Below are positions 25,971 through 35,873 of a DNA stretch of 64,000 bases, one piece after another. Numbering within the stretch: position 1 is the stretch's first letter; each line of letters starts with the position of its first letter. Source of the stretch: Bacillota bacterium (GTDB lineage Bacteria > Bacillota > Clostridia > Lachnospirales > Lachnospiraceae); contig JAEXNR010000057.1 in assembly GCA_023439505.1 (NCBI GenBank), positions 62,001-126,000 on the forward strand, written 5' to 3'. The position numbers and the translations under genes were made by a program. The notes below the pieces were generated by a model, which worked only from the letters and a program-made list of their open reading frames with translations, made no database searches and had not been told where the DNA came from.

Positions 25971-27146
25971 TTACCCGATGGGAATTACTTCCACTGTATC
26001 AAGTGCGGTTTCCATTAACGCGCTGATATTCTCTGCCAGATTCTTCTCCGAATGTTTAATTGCTTTCAGACTGGGCTTTGTTACCGGATGTTTTGCTACA
26101 AATATGGTACAACAGTCTTCAAAAGGCAGAATTGATGTCTCAAATGTATCAATTTTTTGTGCAATATCAATAATTTCATTCTTATCAAAGGCAATCAGCG
26201 GCCGGAATACCGGCATATTGCATACTTCATTTGTAGCTGCAAGGCTATGCATAGTCTGGCTTGCAACCTGCCCGATGCTTTCTCCGGTGACAAGACCAAG
26301 ACTGCCTTCCTTCTCAGCGAGTTTTTCGGCAATCAGCATCATGTATCTTCTCATAATGATGGTAAGCTCCTCATGAGGACATTTATCATAGATATAGAGC
26401 TGAATATCGGTAAAATTGACGACATAGAGATTCATTTTCCCGGTATATTTTGAAATCTTGTTTGCAAGATCAACCACTTTTTGTTTTGCACGGTCACTGG
26501 TATATGGCGGCGCATGAAAATAGGTGGCTGACATTGAAACGCCTCTTTTTGCGATCATATATCCTGCCACAGGACTATCAATCCCGCCGGAAAGTAACAG
26601 CATCGCTTTTCCGTTGGTTCCTACCGGCATACCACCTAACCCGGGGATCACAATGGAATAAACATAAGCCTTCGTTCTAACCTCTACGGTAACGCGAACC
26701 TTTGGATGATGAACATCAACCTTCATCTCGGGAAATTGGCTTAATAAATAGGAACCCATCTCAATACAAATCTCCGGTGAAGTCAACGGATAAGACTTAT
26801 CCGCGCGCTTTGCCTCAACCTTAAATGTGAAATTCTTATCTTCATACATGGTATTCACATAGTCACTTACTCCCTTGGTAAGTATTTCCCATTCGGAGCT
26901 TTCTATCACGGCAACCGGACAAAAAGAGCTGATTCCAAATACCTTCTGAATCGCACTTACCGTCTCATCATAATCATAACCATCCGGGCATTCAACAAAA
27001 ACCCTGCCCTGCTCCTTGCTCACCAGGTACTCACCCAGGGGCTTTAATGCCTCTTTCACACGATCACGCAGTGCATTCTCAAACAGATAACGATTATTTC
27101 CTTTAAGTCCAATCTCTGCATATTTAATTAAAAATGCCTTAAACAT
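25971..27146 (-). CDS. thiI: tRNA 4-thiouridine synthetase ThiI
   Basis: 391 residues: NFLD/THUMP region (about 1-165) then a PP-loop ATPase with LLSGGIDSPVAGYMIAKRG at about 182, FHAPPYTS and the later GESIGQVASQT. The C-terminal rhodanese domain of E. coli ThiI is missing, as is usual in Firmicutes, where a dedicated cysteine desulfurase supplies sulfur. That partner gene is directly upstream. It makes s4U8 in tRNA. A Cys pair (PFEDCCTIFVAKHP) near the end is typical for the family. Confidence 0.95.
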   Translation of the reverse strand: MFKAFLIKYAEIGLKGNNRYLFENALRDRVKEALKPLGEYLVSKEQGRVFVECPDGYDYDETVSAIQKVFGISSFCPVAVIESSEWEILTKGVSDYVNTMYEDKNFTFKVEAKRADKSYPLTSPEICIEMGSYLLSQFPEMKVDVHHPKVRVTVEVRTKAYVYSIVIPGLGGMPVGTNGKAMLLLSGGIDSPVAGYMIAKRGVSMSATYFHAPPYTSDRAKQKVVDLANKISKYTGKMNLYVVNFTDIQLYIYDKCPHEELTIIMRRYMMLIAEKLAEKEGSLGLVTGESIGQVASQTMHSLAATNEVCNMPVFRPLIAFDKNEIIDIAQKIDTFETSILPFEDCCTIFVAKHPVTKPSLKAIKHSEKNLAENISALMETALDTVEVIPIG

Positions 27147-27225
27147 TTTCCCTCATTTCTGTACTGCTTTTCTTCAGTTAATCTCGAATCCGCGAAGGCA
27201 GTACAAACGCAAATCCTCATTTTTC

Positions 27226-28413
27226 TTATTTTCTTGTGTATCGTCTAAGTACAGGTAAAATAGCCTTCATCTGTTCCAGAGTGTAGATCATATCCTCTTT
27301 AGAGGTCTGATCAGACATGGAGATGCGCAGTGTTGATTCCATAAGATTCTTGGGAACTCCAATAGCCGTCAGTGCAGCACTTGGCTGGGGATGATGGGTA
27401 CTGCAGGCTGACCCTGAAGAGACATAGATGCCTTTATCCTCCAGTGCATGCAAAAACACTTCACTTCTGACTCCCTGAAAACTAACGCTGATAATATGAG
27501 GTGCCGTCTGTCTGATCTGTTCCATTTCATATGCCGGAGCACAATCTCTTGGCAGTCCGTTGACGGTGACCCCTTCTAACTTTGCTATCTCTCTGATAAA
27601 AAATTGCTTTAACTCATACATCTTTGTAATCTTATCATCAAAATCCGTATAGATTTCGGCAACGGCTTGTCCAAGACCCGCGATTCCGGGTACATTCTCC
27701 GTACCGGAACGCAGTCCTCGCTGATGACCTCCGCCAAACAAAATGGGATTTACTCTGACTTTACTGCTGATATATAATGCACCGCTGCCCTTCGGACCAT
27801 GAATCTTATGTCCACTGAAGGTTAACAGATCAATTCCTTCCTTTGCCGGATAAATCCGGTATTTCCCAAACGCCTGAACCGCATCAACATGAAAAATGAT
27901 GTCTTTCTTCCTTGCCTTCAGCTCTTTTGCAATCTCGCTAATATCCTGAACTGCACCGATTTCATTATTAACATACATAAGGGAAACCAGAAGCGTATCT
28001 TCCCTGATCAGAGAATATAGTTCTTCTTTCCTGATCTTGCCCGTATCATCTACGGGAATAAAGCTGAGCTCGAACCCATTCTCCTCCAGAAATAACAAAG
28101 GCTGGGGTATCGAAGGATGTTCAATCCTCGAAGTGATAATATGTTTTCCTCTTCTCTTATTCGCAAAGGCCGTCCCAATCAGTGCCTGGTTATTCGCCTC
28201 TGTTCCGCCGGAAGTAAATACAATTTCTTTGGGGTCCGCCTTCAGATGATCTGCAATAATCTGAGCGGCATCCTTCATATATTGTTCCGCTCTGACACCG
28301 AGCCGGTGCATGGAAGAAGGATTTCCATAATCCTCATACGCTGCTTTTGTCATGATATCTCTTACTTTTTCCGTAACTCTGGTCGTTGCTGAATTGTCTA
28401 AATAAACTTCCAT
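27226..28413 (-). CDS. Cysteine desulfurase (NifS/IscS family, NifZ-like)
   Basis: 395 residues, PLP-dependent class V aminotransferase fold: YLDNSATTRV, FTSGGTEANNQALIG, PLP lysine in FSGHKIHGPKGSGALYI (about 201), active Cys in SSGSACSTHHPQPS (about 335). It moves sulfur from cysteine to ThiI; immediate linkage to thiI (80 bp) matches the Bacillus NifZ-ThiI pair. The ATG at 28413 follows GGAAAGG and gives the canonical MEVYLDNSATT start; an upstream ATG at 28446 lacks a Shine-Dalgarno. Confidence 0.95.
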   Translation of the reverse strand: MEVYLDNSATTRVTEKVRDIMTKAAYEDYGNPSSMHRLGVRAEQYMKDAAQIIADHLKADPKEIVFTSGGTEANNQALIGTAFANKRRGKHIITSRIEHPSIPQPLLFLEENGFELSFIPVDDTGKIRKEELYSLIREDTLLVSLMYVNNEIGAVQDISEIAKELKARKKDIIFHVDAVQAFGKYRIYPAKEGIDLLTFSGHKIHGPKGSGALYISSKVRVNPILFGGGHQRGLRSGTENVPGIAGLGQAVAEIYTDFDDKITKMYELKQFFIREIAKLEGVTVNGLPRDCAPAYEMEQIRQTAPHIISVSFQGVRSEVFLHALEDKGIYVSSGSACSTHHPQPSAALTAIGVPKNLMESTLRISMSDQTSKEDMIYTLEQMKAILPVLRRYTRK

Positions 28414-28685
28414 ACCAAACCTTTCCAGAAGCAAACAAATACTCATGGGACGCGATTCCCTTGATTCTTCCAGTCCATTGCTCCTTCATAACCTATTCCT
28501 TGTACTTTCCTGTTCTTTTATCATAACGAATTTTTCAAAGTTTATACCATCCTTTATGATAGTTTCATGTTTCACTATAACATTCATAAAGACAATAGTC
28601 TATTTGAATCAGAGGATGTACCGGTCTCTCCATTGATATTCTGTCATAGCATATCTTAATTCAGTTATTTTTTTATAATGAATTC

Positions 28686-29669
28686 TTATTCCTCTGTTGA
28701 ATAAGTTGTTCTGTCCTCTTCCAGCATGCGCAGGATATGATAGGGATTGACACTGATCTCTCCCATATCGGTTTTCACATATACACCCAAATGCAAATGA
28801 ACATCAAACTTTCCAACCGTACCCTCTTTACCGTAACCGCTGTCTCCCATAAAACCAATCATCTGTCCGGCAATTACTTTGTCACCCTTTTTTAATCCCG
28901 GGGCATAAGAATTCAAGTGTGCATAATAGAAGTAACCACCGGAAGGTGCACGAATTCCAATGCGATATCCACCCTGCTCCAGCCATCCCATCTTCTCAAC
29001 CACACCATCTGTGATACTCAGTACAGGAAAAAAACCTCTCTCGTTATTAGAGGCCATTAAATCTGTTCCCTCATGCCTTCTGTTGCCGCCATAACTTCTT
29101 AAATTATACCAGGTATTATCATAAGTCACATCAGCGATATCCGGCACTACTTTGGGCACCGGGAAATACATCAGATCTGATAAGATTGCGTTATAAGCAT
29201 CATACAGCTCCAAGAACCCCGGCGTCTTAGCAACTTTACCGATTCCTCTGATAAAACTGGCTTCATCAAGAACCCTATACTCCAGCAGATCATAGTGCTT
29301 TGCCATCATACTAAAGGTAAGATACCCCACCGGATCTATATACTTACGATCCTTAAACTCAGGATAATGTTTCGTGATTTCCTTGATAAGTTCCTTGGCT
29401 TTCATCAATGAATCTCTGGTAAGACGAACATCACGAAAACCATCATAATCTATCCCTTCTTTGATGATGTCACGAACAAGCATTTGTGCCTGCATGATTC
29501 TTAGTTCTGAGATGATTACATAGGAAACCGTTCCAAAGGCAGCAAGGTAGATGAATGCATATAACAGAAACTGCTTCTTTATGCGATTTAACTGTTCCCT
29601 TGTTTGAATATAATGCTCCAGTACCCTGTGATTTCTTCTGTGAACCGAAGCTGCCCCATTTTTTATCAT
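28686..29669 (-). CDS. M23 family membrane-anchored metallopeptidase
   Basis: 327 residues: basic cytoplasmic N-terminus, one membrane helix (about 37-57, FLLYAFIYLAAFGTVSYVII), a helical region, and a C-terminal LytM/M23 domain. Zinc ligands are in RRHEGTDLMA (about 198) and the HLHLGVYV motif (about 291), with SYGGNRRHEGTD typical for the family, so it should be an active peptidoglycan endopeptidase rather than a degenerate one. The start at 29669 was chosen for GGAGTGG upstream; a GTG 21 bases earlier is weaker. It stands alone between nifS and the LCP gene. Confidence 0.87.
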   Translation of the reverse strand: MIKNGAASVHRRNHRVLEHYIQTREQLNRIKKQFLLYAFIYLAAFGTVSYVIISELRIMQAQMLVRDIIKEGIDYDGFRDVRLTRDSLMKAKELIKEITKHYPEFKDRKYIDPVGYLTFSMMAKHYDLLEYRVLDEASFIRGIGKVAKTPGFLELYDAYNAILSDLMYFPVPKVVPDIADVTYDNTWYNLRSYGGNRRHEGTDLMASNNERGFFPVLSITDGVVEKMGWLEQGGYRIGIRAPSGGYFYYAHLNSYAPGLKKGDKVIAGQMIGFMGDSGYGKEGTVGKFDVHLHLGVYVKTDMGEISVNPYHILRMLEEDRTTYSTEE

Positions 29670-29873
29670 ACTACCACTCCATACTGCCACTCCCTGCCAT
29701 TTTGAGGGGTGGACTATAATTTACCGATTGAGAAGTTTCTGATTTCCCATCTTGTGTCCATGCATTTCGGACACCTAAATTATATGTGGTCAGCATTTAT
29801 ATTATAACAAAGAAATCATACAGTAACCGTATAGGGCACAGGCCAGCAGATGCCGTCCCTCCAAAAATCAGGT

Positions 29874-31328
29874 CTAATTATTGGATACGTTGTCTGAAGT
29901 CATGGAATTCTCTGCACGATCCATTCCATCTGCTTCCCCTTTTTCATTTGCAATACCGGTTGTGGTGTTCCCAAAGATAAACTTATGCATTACATCAATG
30001 TTTTCATCCAGGTCAGGGATGATCACATCCATACCCCGGACTTTTACATTATCGGTAAAAGTACCATCCGCAGGGATTCTCAATTGATCTATGTTTTGTA
30101 ATCCCATTTCAATGAAGGTATTAAGAAGCTGTTCAAAGGTTTTACTGTCAATATCCGTAGTAATCATAGGCAGAAGACTTGGCATCATCGCAGCCAGCTC
30201 CACCTTGCTCTTTGTTTTATATTTTTCAAAGATCGCATTTAATACAATACGATGTCTGTCCGTTCTTCCATAGTCATTGTTATTTCCTGTAATGGTTGCC
30301 TTTTTTCTGACGCGGCTATAACCAAGAACCTGATTCCCGTTCAAATGCTGCGTTCCTTCCCTCACATTCCGATTAAGCGGATTTGAAATATAATTGGTGG
30401 TATTCAGATATTTTGCCTCCCCTGCTGTCAGGGTAAGATCCAAACCGCCCAACTTATCAATGATCTTTTCGAAGTTCTCGAAATTCACCTTGATACACCC
30501 GTCTAAGCGAATATCAAAATTCAAGGCAATGGTCTTATACAAGAGATCCAGGCCGCCCTTTTCATAAGCAGAATTTAATTTATTATCCTGAAATCCCGGA
30601 ATTTGCACCAGGGTGTCCCTCATTAAGGAGGTTAATCTTAACTTCTTCTCATTCGTATTCATTGTTGCAATGACGATCACATCCGTTCTACCCCTGGATG
30701 TGCCTGATCCGATGGCTTCTTCCCCCAACAACAGGATATTGTATACACCTTCTTCCTGTCTTCCATCGCCGGGATGATTCGGCCACACTAAGGTTCTGGT
30801 ATCTACCTCGGGAGCAGCGGATCCAAGGTCCTCCTCGTCTATGGTATCAATATCCTCTGTCAGATCCGTCCCGTCGTCAAAATTGTTGGTCCAGGTCGCC
30901 CAGATCCTTCCGCCCAGATTTACCCCCATCTTCATCAGAAGCTGGTTTCCGGGCTTTGTAAAAGCAAGTATACTAAACAGCCCGACAACGCATAGCACTC
31001 CGGCAATCAGCCCGACTTGAATCTTCAGCCAGCGAGGCATTTTCTTATGGACTGCAGGCTGCCTGTTTTGATCCAGTTCATCACAGATTTGCTTTGCCAG
31101 GGATTCATTAATATCACTTAGTTCCTCCTCGACATTCTCTCCTGCATCTTCCATTGTTACATATTCATCCAAATCCGACTTCTCTTCCCGATTATTCCGG
31201 GACTCTTCTATTTCCTCGGTACATGAATCCATATCGCAAAACAGTTTCTCTATATTTTTACTGAATCTTTCATCAAATTCAGGATCATCTTCAATGTTAA
31301 ATGCTGCACTTTCATTGTCCTTGTCCAT
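29874..31328 (-). CDS. LytR-CpsA-Psr (LCP) family protein
   Basis: 484 residues: a long acidic cytoplasmic N-terminus (about 1-95), a membrane helix at about 100-123 (VGLIAGVLCVVGLFSILAF) and an extracellular LCP domain with ILLLGEEA, GRTDVIVIATMNTNEKKL, LTSLMRDTLVQIPG, KLNSAYEKGG and GYSRVRKKATITGNNNDYGRTDR (in parts), where the Arg and Asp residues bind the polyprenyl phosphate. LCP enzymes attach secondary polymers to peptidoglycan. The start is the ATG at 31328 giving MDKDNESAAF; an earlier ATG at 31373 would add 15 residues. The Asn-rich tail is unremarkable. Confidence 0.9.
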   Translation of the reverse strand: MDKDNESAAFNIEDDPEFDERFSKNIEKLFCDMDSCTEEIEESRNNREEKSDLDEYVTMEDAGENVEEELSDINESLAKQICDELDQNRQPAVHKKMPRWLKIQVGLIAGVLCVVGLFSILAFTKPGNQLLMKMGVNLGGRIWATWTNNFDDGTDLTEDIDTIDEEDLGSAAPEVDTRTLVWPNHPGDGRQEEGVYNILLLGEEAIGSGTSRGRTDVIVIATMNTNEKKLRLTSLMRDTLVQIPGFQDNKLNSAYEKGGLDLLYKTIALNFDIRLDGCIKVNFENFEKIIDKLGGLDLTLTAGEAKYLNTTNYISNPLNRNVREGTQHLNGNQVLGYSRVRKKATITGNNNDYGRTDRHRIVLNAIFEKYKTKSKVELAAMMPSLLPMITTDIDSKTFEQLLNTFIEMGLQNIDQLRIPADGTFTDNVKVRGMDVIIPDLDENIDVMHKFIFGNTTTGIANEKGEADGMDRAENSMTSDNVSNN

Positions 31329-31426
31329 TCTTCCCCTCATTTCTGCAAGTTTAGCCTCCCTTTCCCATACCAATCAACCACCGTCTACTTCTACCTTTTC
31401 GTCGCCGGTGGTCAGTTCCTGTTTTG

Positions 31427-32905
31427 TTATTGTGCTATTTTTTCTTTCAAGATCCGTTCTAAAAACTGATACACCCGGATGGTGGAAGAAATGCTCAGTT
31501 TCTCATCAATGGTATGGACCCGGAAGGTATCCGGTCCAATGGATACACAATCAATCCCCGGTTTTTTCTGCAGAATCAAGCCACACTCCAGACCGGCATG
31601 AATCGCATATTCTATCATTTCTTTTCCGTACAGTTCCTTGTAATATTTCTGTAAATGATCTCTTAATGGTGAATTTTGCTTATATTCCCATGCCGGATAT
31701 TCAGAACGTACTTCATATTCCCCTCCCAGAAAGCGAATCAGATAGGCAATTCTCTGGCTTAAAAACTTTTTATAACTTTCTTTGGAACTGCGAATGGAAC
31801 TTTGAAATACTGCCCTGCTTTCTTCCATCTGAACTATACCCAGATTAACAGAGCTCTCAGTCAATCCCTGAATAGATGCACTCATTACCTGAACTCCGTA
31901 AGGAATGTTCACCAGCATGAATAATACTTTTTCAAAGGAAATCGGATGTAGTGCTTCAAAAAAATCATTCCCCTTATCTTCTGTCTGAAAGTTCAGCTCC
32001 GGCTCACTCTCGGCTAATTCCGTCTGATATTTCGTCATAAGATCGGCAATCTCAGTCTGTATCTCATCCCAATTCGTATTCAGCTCCTGCACATTTTCAC
32101 CGGGAATCAAAAGCTCAGCATAGGCCTCTCTTGGGATAACATTATCTTTAAAACCACCCTGCATGGTAACCAGACCAAAAGAACACAACTCTCTTAAATC
32201 AAACAGCAGTCTTCCGAGCAGTTTTGCAGCATTGGAACGATTCTTATCGATATCCATACCGGAATGACCTCCTGCAAGACCTCCGATTGCTACTTTCACT
32301 TTTTTACCAAATTCTGATATTCTAATTAATGGTAATGTACTGGTTCCGGTTAATCCTCCTGCGGCGCTGCAAAGCAGATACCCCTCTTCCTCAGAATCCA
32401 GATTTATCATATATTTTCCCTGCAAAGGTTTCGGATCCAATTCAAATGCACCCTTCATTCCCACTTCTTCATCCGTGGTAATTACCGCTTCCAGTCTTGG
32501 ATGTTCCAGGGTATCATCGGTTAACAACGCCATCATATATGCTACCGCAATTCCGTCATCCGCTCCGAGGGTTGTTCCGTCCGCGTGTAGAAAATCATCC
32601 TCCACGATGAGCTTAATCCCATCCCTTAAAAAATCATGGGTGGCTTCCTTACGCTTTTCGCACACCATATCCATATGCCCTTGTAAAATGATGGCAGGTT
32701 CGTTTTCGTATCCTTTGGCAGCTTCTTTGATTATGATCACATTATTGGCACTATCCTGTGTACATGCCAACTGATGTTCTTTTGCAAATGCAACCAGATA
32801 ATCGCTGATGCCCTGTTCATTTCCTGATCCCCTGGGTATCTTTGAAATTTCGCTAAAATACTTGAAAACCCCCTTGTAATCAATCTGTTCCAAGCTCTTT
32901 TCCAT
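31427..32905 (-). CDS. pepD: Aminoacyl-histidine dipeptidase PepD
   Basis: 492 residues, M20 family of zinc dipeptidases: QGHMDMVCEKR (about 75), TTLGADDGIAVAYMMALL (about 113), ITTDEEVGMKGAFEL (about 144), then the dimerisation lid and a second catalytic segment ending AIHAGLECGLILQKKPGID. It hydrolyses Xaa-His and other dipeptides in the cytosol. Length and motifs match PepD of E. coli and clostridia. It is monocistronic as far as can be seen, with intergenic spacing of about 100 bp on each side. Confidence 0.93.
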   Translation of the reverse strand: MEKSLEQIDYKGVFKYFSEISKIPRGSGNEQGISDYLVAFAKEHQLACTQDSANNVIIIKEAAKGYENEPAIILQGHMDMVCEKRKEATHDFLRDGIKLIVEDDFLHADGTTLGADDGIAVAYMMALLTDDTLEHPRLEAVITTDEEVGMKGAFELDPKPLQGKYMINLDSEEEGYLLCSAAGGLTGTSTLPLIRISEFGKKVKVAIGGLAGGHSGMDIDKNRSNAAKLLGRLLFDLRELCSFGLVTMQGGFKDNVIPREAYAELLIPGENVQELNTNWDEIQTEIADLMTKYQTELAESEPELNFQTEDKGNDFFEALHPISFEKVLFMLVNIPYGVQVMSASIQGLTESSVNLGIVQMEESRAVFQSSIRSSKESYKKFLSQRIAYLIRFLGGEYEVRSEYPAWEYKQNSPLRDHLQKYYKELYGKEMIEYAIHAGLECGLILQKKPGIDCVSIGPDTFRVHTIDEKLSISSTIRVYQFLERILKEKIAQ

Positions 32906-33018
32906 GATAGATATGCCTCTTTTCTAAATTAATGATTTTGCTGATAGACATGAAGGAACGTTATGTTCCTCTTTATCTGACGATGAACCGTTCATACAGG
33001 TTCCTGTGATTTTCCGGT

Positions 33019-34383
33019 TTAATTCTTAAAGCTGTGGATCGGTGCAGGGATTCTGCCGCCACGGTTGATGAAGTTATCGCATGCAAATTTATTCACCGGC
33101 ATTACCGGTGCATATCCTAAAAGTCCGCCGAATTCCACTCTGTCTCCGATGGACTTACCGATCACCGGGATAATTCTTACTGCTGTTGTCTTCTGATTTA
33201 TCATACCTATTGCCATTTCATCCGCAATAATTCCTGAAATGGTTGTTGCTTTCGTATCACCGGGAATCGCAATCATATCCAGACCAACTGAGCATACACA
33301 GGTCATCGCTTCCAGTTTTTCAAGCGTCAATGCGCCTGCCTCTACCGCATTAATCATCCCCTGATCCTCGCTGACCGGAATAAATGCCCCGCTCAAACCA
33401 CCTACGTAGGAAGAGGCCATTACGCCGCCCTTTTTCACCTGATCATTCAGCAAAGCCAACGCCGCCGTCGTTCCGGGAGCGCCTGCATATTCCAGACCGA
33501 TCTCTTCCAGAATCTCTGCAACACTGTCACCTACCGCGGGTGTTGGTGCCAGAGATAAGTCCACAATACCAAATGGTATCTGAAGTATCTTGGATGCTTC
33601 CTGCGCAACCAGCTGTCCAACACGGGTAATCTTAAACGCTGTTTTCTTAATTGTCTCGCAAAGAGTTTCAAAATCAGCCCCTCGAACACTTTCCAATGCC
33701 TTCTTTACAACGCCCGGACCACTGACTCCCACGTTAATTACCGCATCACCCTCGGTTACCCCATGAAAAGCACCAGCCATGAAAGGATTGTCATCCGGCG
33801 CATTACAAAATACCACCAGCTTGGCACATCCGATGGAATCCTTCTCCCTGGTATATTCGGCCGTCTTTATTATAATTTCCCCAAGAAGCTTAACCGCATT
33901 CATATCAATCCCTGTTTTTGTAGAACCAACATTTACGGAGCTGCATACACGTTCCGTCTGGCTTAGTGCCATCGGAATTGATTGAATCAAAAGCTCATCG
34001 CTGATGGTCATGGACTTAGATACCAGGGCAGAATAACCGCCGATGAAATTAACACCAACCGTCGCAGCAGCATGATCTAAAGTCTTTGCGATGGTTACGT
34101 AATCCTCTGGCGTCTTGCAGGCAGCACTTCCTACCAGAGAAATCGGCGTAACTGAGATTCTTTTATTAACAATCGGTATACCGTACTCTCTTTGTATTTT
34201 ATTTCCCGTAGCGACAAGGTCCTTCGCTATCGTGGTAATTTTCTCATAAATCTTACGATTCAATGCATCAAGATCCGGATCAGCACAATCCAGGAGACTA
34301 ATCCCCAGTGTTATCGTCCTGACATCCAGATTTTCCTGCTCTATCATTTTATTGGTCTCAATGACCTCATGTATATTAATCAT
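33019..34383 (-). CDS. PFL family protein (UPF0210/DUF711)
   Basis: 454 residues with PFL-fold motifs: [88 protein letters not shown]. The family resembles pyruvate-formate-lyase-like proteins but the function is unknown. It follows the small ACT-domain gene by 119 bp, and this pair is conserved across Firmicutes. ATG at 34383 has GAGGTAAAG upstream. Confidence 0.92.
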   Translation of the reverse strand: MINIHEVIETNKMIEQENLDVRTITLGISLLDCADPDLDALNRKIYEKITTIAKDLVATGNKIQREYGIPIVNKRISVTPISLVGSAACKTPEDYVTIAKTLDHAAATVGVNFIGGYSALVSKSMTISDELLIQSIPMALSQTERVCSSVNVGSTKTGIDMNAVKLLGEIIIKTAEYTREKDSIGCAKLVVFCNAPDDNPFMAGAFHGVTEGDAVINVGVSGPGVVKKALESVRGADFETLCETIKKTAFKITRVGQLVAQEASKILQIPFGIVDLSLAPTPAVGDSVAEILEEIGLEYAGAPGTTAALALLNDQVKKGGVMASSYVGGLSGAFIPVSEDQGMINAVEAGALTLEKLEAMTCVCSVGLDMIAIPGDTKATTISGIIADEMAIGMINQKTTAVRIIPVIGKSIGDRVEFGGLLGYAPVMPVNKFACDNFINRGGRIPAPIHSFKN

Positions 34384-34502
34384 ACTTTACCTCGTTTCCG
34401 CGTTGCTTATCTTATACTCTCTTATATTCAGTACATCCTAATCCGGATAACATATACATACGCAGTATGTCAAAAGTTCAGGCTGTCAGAAGTTCAGTGC
34501 TG

Positions 34503-34775
34503 TTAAATTCTGTGCATTTTATCAAAAATATCCTCATGCTGAGTCTTTATGATAACACCGATTTCCGCTCCGATTTGTTCCAGTTCTTCCGCTATTTCAT
34601 CAAATCCCTTCGGTGCATCTGCTGCATCCACAATCATCATCATATTAAAAAATCCCTGTACGATGGTCTGCGAGATATCTAAAATATTGATTCTGTTGTT
34701 TGCCAGATACGTGCACACCTTGGCAATAATTCCTACGCGATCCTTACCTACTACTGTGATAACTGTTCTTTTCAT
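34503..34775 (-). CDS. ACT domain protein (UPF0237)
   Basis: 90 residues, a single ACT domain of the GcvR-like type: RTVITVVGKDRVGIIAKVC, NINILDISQTIVQG, FFNMMMIVDA. ACT domains bind amino acids or similar ligands. The start at 34775 (MKRTVITVVG) matches the family; a TTG four codons upstream is less likely. Linked to the PFL gene as in many Gram-positive genomes, so they probably act together, although the ligand is unknown. Confidence 0.9.
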   Translation of the reverse strand: MKRTVITVVGKDRVGIIAKVCTYLANNRINILDISQTIVQGFFNMMMIVDAADAPKGFDEIAEELEQIGAEIGVIIKTQHEDIFDKMHRI

Positions 34776-34835
34776 CTTAATATCCAAGCCTTTCCGAATC
34801 TCTTTTCATTTATTTTATTTTTAACTTACTATGGA

Positions 34836-35627
34836 TTAGATCATTACCATTTGGGAAGGCTGCTCTCTGTGGGCCACACTCAGATGAAATCCGCCGGTAT
34901 TGCAGCCTTTGCTTAACAATTCACTGTATACGGTTTCATAAGCCAATTCCTCATAATTATTTTCCTTGCTAAGATGAGCAAGAAAAATATGCTTTAGCTT
35001 CTGATTCATCAGCCGGCAGATCAACTCGGCAGAAGTATCATTGGATAGATGACCACGCAATCCTAATATTCTCTGCTTCAAATAATAGGGGTATTTCCCC
35101 ACCATCAGCATATTGACATCATGATTTGCTTCAATAAATAAGATCTCCGATTCTTCTAATTTTGATACAATATAATCATCATATGTACCCAGATCCGTTG
35201 CAAAACCGATCTTATGATTACCGGAGTTTAGCGTATAGCATACCGGATTAGACGCATCATGAGAAGTAGAAAATGGTTCTACCTCAATATCTTGAATGAG
35301 GAAGGACTCATCTGGATTTATATAATGAAATAACCCCTCAGGGATTTCTCCTAAACTCTTGATCTGCATGATAGCTGCCGCAGTTTCATACGTCGCATAA
35401 ATAGGGATATGATATCTTCTGGCCAGTATCCCAAGACCTGATACGTGATCAGAATGTTCATGCGTAATCAAAATTCCCTGGATCGTATCCGGGTGAATTT
35501 CTAATCCGTTTAATCCATTCTCTATTCGTTTTGCACTGATACCAGCGTCCACCAGTAAATTGGTTTTTTCACTGCCGATATAAATACAATTTCCGCTGCT
35601 TCCGCTGGCGATACTGCATAATTTCAT
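34836..35627 (-). CDS. MBL-fold hydrolase, WalJ/YycJ-like
   Basis: 263 residues, metallo-beta-lactamase fold: CSIASGSSGNCIYIGS at the start, zinc motif ITHEHSDHVSGLG (about 60), FATDLGTYDD and LRGHLSNDTSAEL. It matches the WalJ/YycJ family of putative 5'-nucleases or exonucleases. Start at 35627 chosen for AGGAAAG upstream and for the canonical MKLCSIASGSSGN; a longer frame to 35696 lacks a comparable site. Unusually it is not next to walKR here; its upstream neighbour is the structured element and coaE. Confidence 0.88.
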   Translation of the reverse strand: MKLCSIASGSSGNCIYIGSEKTNLLVDAGISAKRIENGLNGLEIHPDTIQGILITHEHSDHVSGLGILARRYHIPIYATYETAAAIMQIKSLGEIPEGLFHYINPDESFLIQDIEVEPFSTSHDASNPVCYTLNSGNHKIGFATDLGTYDDYIVSKLEESEILFIEANHDVNMLMVGKYPYYLKQRILGLRGHLSNDTSAELICRLMNQKLKHIFLAHLSKENNYEELAYETVYSELLSKGCNTGGFHLSVAHREQPSQMVMI

Positions 35628-35700
35628 ATCTTTCCTCATTTCTGCGCTGTCCACAAGCGTAGTATAAGCACAATATTCTAACTGAGTATCCCTCATTTCC

Positions 35701-35725
35701 TCTGATTTGTCAAGATTAAATCAGA
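35701..35725 (-). other. Small hairpin upstream of the WalJ-like gene
   Basis: TCTGATTT (35701-35708) and AAATCAGA (35718-35725) form an exact 8-bp stem with a 9-base loop, about 75 bp before the start codon. No T-run follows. Confidence 0.5.
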
Positions 35726-35737
35726 CAATAACAGGAA

Positions 35738-35857
35738 CCCCGGGTATGAATTTCAAAGGGAATGTCCTAACGCCTCTGTGTCTGTTAAAACAGAGCCCGT
35801 TTCGGACATCCCCTGGGTAGCGTATGTTTATTGGCTTAATAAAAACAGCATACCCGG
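35738..35857 (-). ncRNA. Strongly structured element between coaE and the WalJ-like gene
   Basis: An outer inverted repeat CCGGGTATG (35740-35748) / CATACCCGG (35849-35857) encloses an inner 10-bp stem (35758-35767 with 35804-35813, one G-U pair), inside which AACG/CGTT and CTCTGT/ACAGAG stack to form one long arm. The flanking GTATG and CATAC segments could also pair locally, giving alternative folds. It lies 16 bp past the coaE stop and 110 bp before the next gene. It may be a cis-acting RNA, a small RNA or a MITE-like insert; the sequence alone does not decide. Confidence 0.5.
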
Positions 35858-35873
35858 ATACCCCTATGCCTTA

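Noticed and set aside
32953..32971. Small palindrome AGGAAC/GTTCCT between PFL and pepD genes
   Set aside because: Only six base pairs and no T-run; not distinguishable from chance.
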